Of a stretch of 5,039 bases of DNA, positions 1-5,039 are shown in pieces. Both the position numbers and the translations under genes were made by a program. The notes beneath the pieces were generated by a model. The model was not told the DNA's origin, searched no databases, and saw only the letters and a program-made list of their open reading frames with translations. The DNA is from an uncultured Planctomycetaceae bacterium (GTDB lineage: Bacteria; Planctomycetota; Planctomycetia; Pirellulales; JACPPG01). Within the stretch, counting starts at the first letter, position 1; each line of letters starts with the position of its first letter. The stretch is from the NCBI GenBank assembly GCA_945957305.1, contig CAMFLN010000339.1:1-5039 (forward strand), written 5' to 3'.

Positions 1-154
1 CCACCGCTTCATCCTCCATGCGCCAAATGCCGTACAAGCCCGCCTCCTGCGCGGCGTCCTCCAGCGGCGAAATCGGGTTCTCGGATTCAGGAATGCAGCC
101 AGCGCACAGGAACGTGACTAGTAAGCCAGCAATCAGCGTAGCAATTCGACGCAT
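1..154 (-). CDS. Small lipoprotein, N-terminal part (runs off left edge)
   Basis: Read on the minus strand from ATG at 154-152, the first 51 codons are open and continue past the window edge. The peptide starts MRRIATLIAGLLVTFLCAGC: two arginines, a hydrophobic stretch at residues 5-16, then C-A-G-C. This is a type II (lipoprotein) signal peptide with Cys20 as the probable lipidated residue; position -3 is Cys instead of the usual Leu, a mild deviation. After Cys20 the chain reads IPESENPISPLEDA and later GLYGIWRME. Short planctomycete lipoproteins often have such an acidic, Pro/Ser-rich start after the cysteine followed by a G-x-W segment, but I cannot name a family. An AAGGGG stretch ends 5 nt before the ATG and serves as a Shine-Dalgarno-like site. 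The gene diverges from the propeller gene. The product should be anchored in a membrane facing the periplasm-like compartment; its function is unknown. Confidence 0.75.
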   Translation of the reverse strand, partial: MRRIATLIAGLLVTFLCAGCIPESENPISPLEDAAQEAGLYGIWRMEDEAV

Positions 155-228
155 GAGATCCCCTTTTACAGGCGAATTCCGGCTCTGGCCCTCGTGTCAC
201 ACTCCGCCGTCGCCAGTGGTTTTCGGTC

Positions 229-255
229 GGGTGACCCCTCCATTATACGTCACCC
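229..255. repeat. Inverted repeat GGGTGAC-N13-GTCACCC, operator-like
   Basis: Two perfect 7-bp arms (229-235 and 249-255) are separated by 13 bp, giving 20 bp centre to centre, about two helical turns. That geometry suits a dimeric regulator, and the spacer contains the minus-strand TATAAT. Seven-bp arms at this spacing also arise often by chance in 5 kb, so the operator reading is tentative. Confidence 0.3.
242..247 (-). promoter_or_regulatory. Candidate -10 box (TATAAT) for the lipoprotein gene
   Basis: The minus strand reads TATAAT, a perfect sigma-70 -10 hexamer, about 88 nt upstream of the lipoprotein ATG. No good -35 hexamer is seen 16-18 nt upstream (the best alignment reads GAACGG), and there is no extended -10 TGn. 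The box lies inside the 13-bp spacer of a GGGTGAC/GTCACCC inverted repeat, where a bound dimer could block polymerase. The hexamer is visible; the promoter role is inference. Confidence 0.3.
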
Positions 256-277
256 CGAACCGGTCCGTTCGAGCGGG

Positions 278-298
278 GCGTCAGGGGCACCCTGACGC
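278..298. repeat. Compact 9-bp hairpin GCGTCAGGG-GCA-CCCTGACGC
   Basis: Perfect 9-bp arms (278-286 and 290-298) flank a 3-nt centre, GCA. No T-run follows on either strand, so it is not a standard intrinsic terminator. It could be an operator, a leader hairpin of the propeller transcript, or chance; I estimate roughly 0.2 such short-loop 9-bp dyads by chance in a window this size. Confidence 0.45.
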
Positions 299-423
299 TG
301 ATTGGGCAATCTGTCGCAGGGCCAATCCATGACCCTTCCTTGCATTGCCGGGACGTGCGAAAATCGTCTTCCTCGCTTCACTCCCCTACCCTGCCTGGAC
401 GCGGCCCCGCCGTGCTGCAACCG

Positions 424-1671
424 ATGCCCCCATCATTCACTGCTCCGCTCTTTGCTGTAATCGTCGCCTGCGGGACGGCAACCTTGGCACTGGCTGCGGA
501 AGAATCCGATCGCGCCACGGCGCGATTGTTTTTCACGTCGCAAGGAAAGACGGCGATCGTCAATGCCGACGGTAGCGGATTGAAATGGTTCGAGTTTGAC
601 GTGCCGGGGCAAGCCACGTGGCAGCCGGGCCCCAGTTTTTCGGACGGCCGGCGCGTGGTGTTTCTCAGTATGGAGCCGCGGCGCGATGGGCCCGGCCGTC
701 AGTTCGACGAATATTACACCCAAACGCCGACGCACATTTGGATTCACGATCTCTCGACCGGAGCGCTTGACGAAATTTGCAATCGGGACCGCTTGGCGCC
801 ATTCGAGACCCCTGCCCTGCTTGCTGGCGATGAACGGATTCTAGTGCAAGTGGTGCGCGATCGGGTCGGGCAGATCTTCAACATGAATCTCGACGGTAGC
901 GACGCGCGCGAGTTCACGCGCGCGGGCGAAGGTTTGCCGTATGGACTCAGCCTGAGCCCTGACGGAAAACGTGTGGCCTTTCACCTGGCCAGCCCCCAGG
1001 GCTATCAAGTCTGGACAAGCGACGTCGATGGCAGCAACCGCGTGAAGGTCGCCGCCGATCCGGACCATTTGTACTTTGGCACCAGTTGGTCCCCAGACGG
1101 CCAGTCAATTTTGTATGTCGACTGCCATTACAAAAACGACCCAGGGCACGACTGGGCCGACGTCTGCGTCGGCCGCGCTGATGGCAGTGAACATCGTGTT
1201 TTAACGAAGGGCCAGCCGATGTGGTTTGCAGCGACGTACGGCGATCGCTCGACGCGCGGCGGCGGCTCGAATCTGCCCGCGTGGACACACGACGGGCATA
1301 TTCTCTTTCCGCGACGGACCGAAGGGGCGCGCATTGCCTGGCAATACCGCGTCGGTCAGGCGGACGTCGATCATTTCAACCGTGACTATCAACCGGAACA
1401 AGCACGCGGCGGGTGCGAGATTTGCCGCCTCGACCCGCGCGACGGCAGCCAGGTTGCTTTGACACACAGCGAACCGCCGGTGTGGGATTTTCGCGCGAGT
1501 GAATCCACAGACGGAAAATATATCGTCTTCTGCCGGGCAGCCGTGGGCGAAGGTCCGGCCGTGTGGGTCATGGACTCCGACGGCAAGAATCCACAGCGGA
1601 TTACCCACGGCCTCGCCGATCGCGGCGCGGACCATCCGCGTTGGCTGCCCAAAAGTAAACGCGGAGAGTGA
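424..1671 (+). CDS. Exported TolB-like / PD40 beta-propeller protein
   Basis: The product is 415 aa from ATG 424. Residues 1-25 form a probable signal peptide (MPPSFTAPLF, then a hydrophobic run ending LALAA before EES). An I-V-A-C lipobox-like motif at residues 13-16 leaves open that it is a lipoprotein. The rest is a run of WD40-like (PD40/TolB) blades: D-G-S turns near residues 48-51, 157-159, 202-204, 253-255 and 386-388, alternating with (S/T)-x-D-G-x-x-(I/V)-x-F strands near 73-80, 178-186, 223-231, 288-295 and 361-369, and closing with HPRWLP at 404-409. This suggests five or six blades. Such domains usually bind proteins or ligands; no catalytic motif is visible. The frame continues upstream to GTG 412 and TTG 340. 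I chose 424 because it is the only ATG and begins at the signal peptide, although its n-region lacks basic residues and no Shine-Dalgarno is clear. The 3' end faces the lipase gene. It contains six cysteines after the signal region, including C-E-I-C at 331-334. Exact role unknown. Confidence 0.85.
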   Translation: MPPSFTAPLFAVIVACGTATLALAAEESDRATARLFFTSQGKTAIVNADGSGLKWFEFDVPGQATWQPGPSFSDGRRVVFLSMEPRRDGPGRQFDEYYTQTPTHIWIHDLSTGALDEICNRDRLAPFETPALLAGDERILVQVVRDRVGQIFNMNLDGSDAREFTRAGEGLPYGLSLSPDGKRVAFHLASPQGYQVWTSDVDGSNRVKVAADPDHLYFGTSWSPDGQSILYVDCHYKNDPGHDWADVCVGRADGSEHRVLTKGQPMWFAATYGDRSTRGGGSNLPAWTHDGHILFPRRTEGARIAWQYRVGQADVDHFNRDYQPEQARGGCEICRLDPRDGSQVALTHSEPPVWDFRASESTDGKYIVFCRAAVGEGPAVWVMDSDGKNPQRITHGLADRGADHPRWLPKSKRGE

Positions 1672-1682
1672 ACGTCCGTCGT

Positions 1683-1738
1683 CGAGACGCCGAGTTTCAA
1701 TGCCTCGTCAGACTGGGGCGAGTTCGTGCGGCGTCTCG
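1683..1738. repeat. 10-bp inverted repeat at the convergent gene ends
   Basis: CGAGACGCCG (1683-1692) and CGGCGTCTCG (1729-1738) are perfect inverted copies with a 36-nt loop. They span the 36-bp gap between the propeller stop (1669-1671) and the lipase stop (1708-1710), with the right arm inside the last lipase codons. RNA from either strand could fold here, so it may limit read-through between converging transcripts. There is no T-run and the loop is large; a match like this could well be chance. Confidence 0.35.
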
Positions 1739-2817
1739 TGAGCCGTCGGCGCGGATGCCGCATAGCGTGCGATCTTCGCTAAGTAGGCCTCGAGATGGTG
1801 ATCACTGAAGCTGGGCAGCAATCCCTCCAACTGCGGCGCCGCGGCAATCGCCTCGACATGCGCTGTGCCGCGCTGCGCGCGCTCTTCGAGCAACTTTGAG
1901 CGCAGTTGGTCGAACTCCGCCTTGCTCAGCGGCGGCGGTTCCGTGGAACTCGCTGCGGTGGCCAACGCTTCGTTCTCTGACTCCAAGCCGCCGTCGGCGT
2001 CGAAATGGAAGAGCCGTCCGACGTGGCTATAGCCGGGCGGCACGCGCGGAACGATGTCGTTGTTGTTGACAAAACGGAAGAACGAATGAGGATAGCGCTG
2101 TTCCATGTATGCCTGGAAATCGGCTCCGCCCACACGAGGCTGGCCGTAGGTGTAGACACCGCGGACGTTAAACTCCCCTTGCCACTCGGCCGCGGCAATC
2201 GTGGCTAGCGCGCCCCCCAGACTATGGCCGGTAATGAACAGTGGTCGATCCGGTTGCTGCAGCAGGAGCGAGAGCGTTTGTTCGGCCACATCTTGAAACG
2301 CGTAGTAGAAGCCACGGTGCACGCGGCCATAGCGCGGCGAGTTCGTTCCCAAGGCATTTAGATCGGCGAGCCAATCGCCCGTGCTTTCCGTGCCACGAAA
2401 CGCGACCAACGTGGCATCAGCACTCCTGGCGACAAAGCATTGGGTGTTGACCTCGTCGATAAAGTCACACGTTTGCAACCCCCAGCTGCCCAAGGCGGTG
2501 TGCCGCACGTCCGCGGCCGCTGCATAGGACAATTGACTCGCTAGCGCTAGTGAAAGAGCGGTCGGCCAGCTAAATGTGGTCGCTTGCAAAGAAGCGAGTG
2601 AAAAAGCCGGGGCACTCGCCGCCGCAGCACCATCCGCCCCGCTCAATCCTTCGCCGGCGGAGCGAACCGCGACACGAGCTGCCGGGGAGGCGACCGTCGC
2701 CGGGGCCCCGATTCTTACGTGAATCTCGAGCGGAATCACGATTTCCTGGCCCGCGGCATTGATCGAGAAGCGCGCCGCAGAGATTACTGACCCAGATGCA
2801 CGTCTTTCGTTGGTCAT
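1708..2817 (-). CDS. Class 3 lipase (alpha/beta-hydrolase)
   Basis: The product is 369 aa. The core, about residues 90-346, is a Lipase_3 (fungal lipase-like) alpha/beta-hydrolase that should cleave carboxyl esters such as acylglycerols. The oxyanion-side motif AFRGTE is at 139-144, followed by DWLADL. The nucleophile elbow GHSLGG (197-202) gives Ser199. NNNDIVPRVP (251-260) gives Asp254, and SDHHLEAYL (338-346) gives the catalytic His, most likely His340. All triad residues are present. Residues 1-70 are a poorly conserved, Ala/Pro-rich leader, and about 275-335 is a long insert between Asp and His with a charged helix (SKAEFDQLRSKLLEERA). No Sec, Tat or lipoprotein signal is seen, so it may act in the cytoplasm or leave by another route. 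I chose ATG 2817 because GAAAGGG lies upstream and because the promoter-like site at 2974-3002 would exclude the in-frame ATG at 2991. An intermediate ATG at 2910 is possible. It converges with the propeller gene across 36 bp. Substrate and specificity cannot be told from sequence. Confidence 0.93.
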   Translation of the reverse strand: MTNERRASGSVISAARFSINAAGQEIVIPLEIHVRIGAPATVASPAARVAVRSAGEGLSGADGAAAASAPAFSLASLQATTFSWPTALSLALASQLSYAAAADVRHTALGSWGLQTCDFIDEVNTQCFVARSADATLVAFRGTESTGDWLADLNALGTNSPRYGRVHRGFYYAFQDVAEQTLSLLLQQPDRPLFITGHSLGGALATIAAAEWQGEFNVRGVYTYGQPRVGGADFQAYMEQRYPHSFFRFVNNNDIVPRVPPGYSHVGRLFHFDADGGLESENEALATAASSTEPPPLSKAEFDQLRSKLLEERAQRGTAHVEAIAAAPQLEGLLPSFSDHHLEAYLAKIARYAASAPTAHETPHELAPV

Positions 2818-2973
2818 GTCCGCATCCCTTTCGCGAAATGAGGAAGACTGCGGCAATTGAATATGCGGACACCAGCAGTGCGATTCGCGATCAACTGCAG
2901 CGACCGGCATTTTCGTTACGAGCCCCGAGGCATTGCATTGGTCTTTATGCTCTCGAACAAACGATGCGCCACG

Positions 2974-3002
2974 AATATATTGGTTCGTCATTACATAAGC
3001 AA
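2974..3002 (-). promoter_or_regulatory. Candidate sigma-70-type promoter for the lipase gene
   Basis: On the minus strand TTGCTT (3002-2997) is followed after exactly 17 nt by TATATT (2979-2974), matching 3 of 6 and 5 of 6 consensus bases. It sits in the most AT-rich patch of the window. Transcription would begin near 2967, giving a leader of about 150 nt before the lipase ATG at 2817. The hexamers and spacing are visible; promoter activity is inferred. Confidence 0.4.
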
Positions 3003-3144
3003 ATATTTCCCTTGGAGTATGAAATGCGCTCTTTAAATGGCACTCACCAACTTGTGTTTTATGCTTACGCGCTTCAGCCTCGCTCTAACTTCAGGTGGAG
3101 GTGGCGGCTCCGCGCTGATTGGTGGTCTTTCGCGCTCTCACAAG

Positions 3145-3181
3145 GCAATTCGACCAACGCCGTCGGCGTTGGTCGAATTGC
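3145..3181. repeat. Perfect 17-bp hairpin with 3-nt loop
   Basis: The left arm GCAATTCGACCAACGCC (3145-3161) and the right arm GGCGTTGGTCGAATTGC (3165-3181) are exact reverse complements around the triplet GTC. No T-run follows on either side (plus strand continues CATCTGTGATCC; minus strand continues CTTGTGAGAG), so it is not a standard intrinsic terminator. A 17-bp perfect short-loop palindrome is far beyond chance in 5 kb. Possible roles are a REP- or MITE-like element, two abutting terminal inverted repeats of a mobile element, a strong operator, or a U-tract-less terminator. The structure is certain; the role is not. Confidence 0.9.
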
Positions 3182-3521
3182 ATCTGTGATCCTGAAACCT
3201 ATCACGGCGACCGTTGCAACGTATCGCCTCTTACTCCCTCATCAGGACCACGACTCCGCAATCGACGCGCTTTGACTTGGGCAATTTGACCACGGTGCGA
3301 TCGCGGGTTGCCTCGTCGCCTGCTCGTGATGATGGCGTATCTCAACACACTCACTGCCGGTTCATTGCCGATCGTAGAGAACAGTGGCCACCGCTGGCAT
3401 CTCCCTGCATCCCTGCACAGTGGTTGTGACGAAAAATTTCTTCCGCTGTTTGCAGCTCGTGATTACTCTGAGAAGAACTACAGGGTGCAGGGAGGTCTGA
3501 TCGCTTTCTGAATGGGGTAGG

Positions 3522-3546
3522 AGCCGCGTTGCCAGACCGCGGTTTT
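3522..3546 (+). terminator. Weak terminator-like hairpin upstream of the cellulase
   Basis: AGCCGCG (3522-3528) can pair with CGCGGTT (3538-3544) through five G-C/C-G pairs, one G-U and one A-U around a 9-nt loop, and TTTT (3543-3546) then GTGT follows. This resembles a short intrinsic terminator on the plus strand. It lies 110 nt before the cellulase start, so it could end transcription coming from upstream or act as a leader attenuator. The stem is short and the T-run is shared with the stem base, so confidence is low. Confidence 0.28.
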
Positions 3547-3642
3547 GTGTAGCCTTATTCGCTCGTGTGCTACGCGTCGTCACCTGTCGTTCGCCGCTGA
3601 TTGCCGTCTCAGGCAGTCGCGCATCCCCGCATGAATCGCGCT

Positions 3643-5039
<1,397 letters not shown>

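Larger units (their letters stand above)
155..423. other. Divergent intergenic region with several dyads
   Basis: This 269-bp stretch separates the minus-strand lipoprotein start from the plus-strand propeller start and should hold both promoters. Three dyads lie within 83 bp: GGGTGAC/GTCACCC (229-235 and 249-255), GCGTCAGGG/CCCTGACGC (278-286 and 290-298) and GATTG/CAATC (300-304 and 307-311). A perfect TATAAT lies on the minus strand inside the first. I found no clear plus-strand promoter. The propeller reading frame stays open upstream to a TTG at 340, so the true intergenic length depends on the start chosen for that gene. Confidence 0.5.

Noticed and set aside
18..332. 104-codon plus-strand frame at the left edge
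   Set aside because: It overlaps the minus-strand lipoprotein start and the divergent promoter region, and shows no motif or ribosome binding site.
340..423. 28-residue upstream extension of the propeller protein from TTG 340
   Set aside because: TTG is a rare start, the extension would put about 30 residues before the signal peptide core, and ATG 424 fits the signal peptide better. It cannot be fully excluded.
1201..1635. 144-codon minus-strand frame, with others at 947-1288 and 1389-1763
   Set aside because: They are antisense to the propeller gene, which has consistent PD40 repeats. The translations are Arg/Ala-rich with no motif.
2818..2991. 58-residue N-terminal extension of the lipase to ATG 2991
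   Set aside because: The extension has no lipase similarity or signal peptide, would begin upstream of the inferred transcription start, and ATG 2817 has an upstream purine-rich site.
2796..3275. 159-codon plus-strand frame between lipase and cellulase
   Set aside because: It overlaps the lipase start and its promoter-like site, crosses the 17-bp hairpin, and its translation changes character along its length with no domain.
3272..3291. Two TTGAC motifs (TTGACT and TTGACC) as -35 boxes for the cellulase
   Set aside because: No acceptable -10 hexamer lies 16-18 nt downstream of either, so no promoter is called.
3308..3583. Open frames on both strands (3308-3511 plus, 3362-3583 minus)
   Set aside because: They overlap each other, have no recognisable protein motif and no good ribosome binding site.
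3599..3618. Seven-pair hairpin with GTCTCA loop just upstream of the cellulase leader
   Set aside because: It includes a G-U pair and is of a size expected by chance; no sign of function.

Overview
The window looks like a chromosomal fragment of a planctomycete, possibly from the Pirellulales. The evidence is a GC-rich sequence, single genes in alternating orientation rather than operons, and above all a large secreted-type enzyme whose N-terminus carries the LEPR-XLL-like signature LEERLALS, typical of very large exported planctomycete proteins. The taxonomic call is inference; no rRNA or marker gene is present.

Layout, left to right. (1) Positions 1-154, minus strand: the first 51 codons of a small lipoprotein that leaves the window at its left edge. 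(2) Positions 155-423: a divergent intergenic region with several dyad symmetries and a perfect TATAAT on the minus strand. (3) Positions 424-1671, plus strand: an exported TolB-like/PD40 beta-propeller protein. (4) A 36-bp convergent gap. (5) Positions 1708-2817, minus strand: a class 3 (alpha/beta-hydrolase) lipase with a visible Ser-Asp-His triad. (6) Positions 2818-3656: an 839-bp intergenic region with an AT-rich promoter-like patch for the lipase, a perfect 17-bp hairpin, weaker RNA-like structure and no convincing gene. (7) Positions 3657-5039, plus strand: an endoglucanase that runs off the right edge. It has an LEPR-XLL-type N-terminus, a CBM2 cellulose-binding module, a short Calx-beta-like stub and a GH5 catalytic domain closely resembling the Acidothermus cellulolyticus E1 enzyme (GH5 subfamily 1).

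No two genes here form an operon, and nothing ties them into one pathway. The common theme is surface or extracellular macromolecule use: cellulose hydrolysis, a lipid or ester hydrolase, an exported propeller and a lipoprotein. I do not see a convincing undescribed multi-gene system. The best leads are the unusual architecture of the cellulase (N-terminal CBM2, Calx-beta stub, no cysteines, no ordinary signal peptide) and the perfect 17-bp hairpin at 3145-3181.
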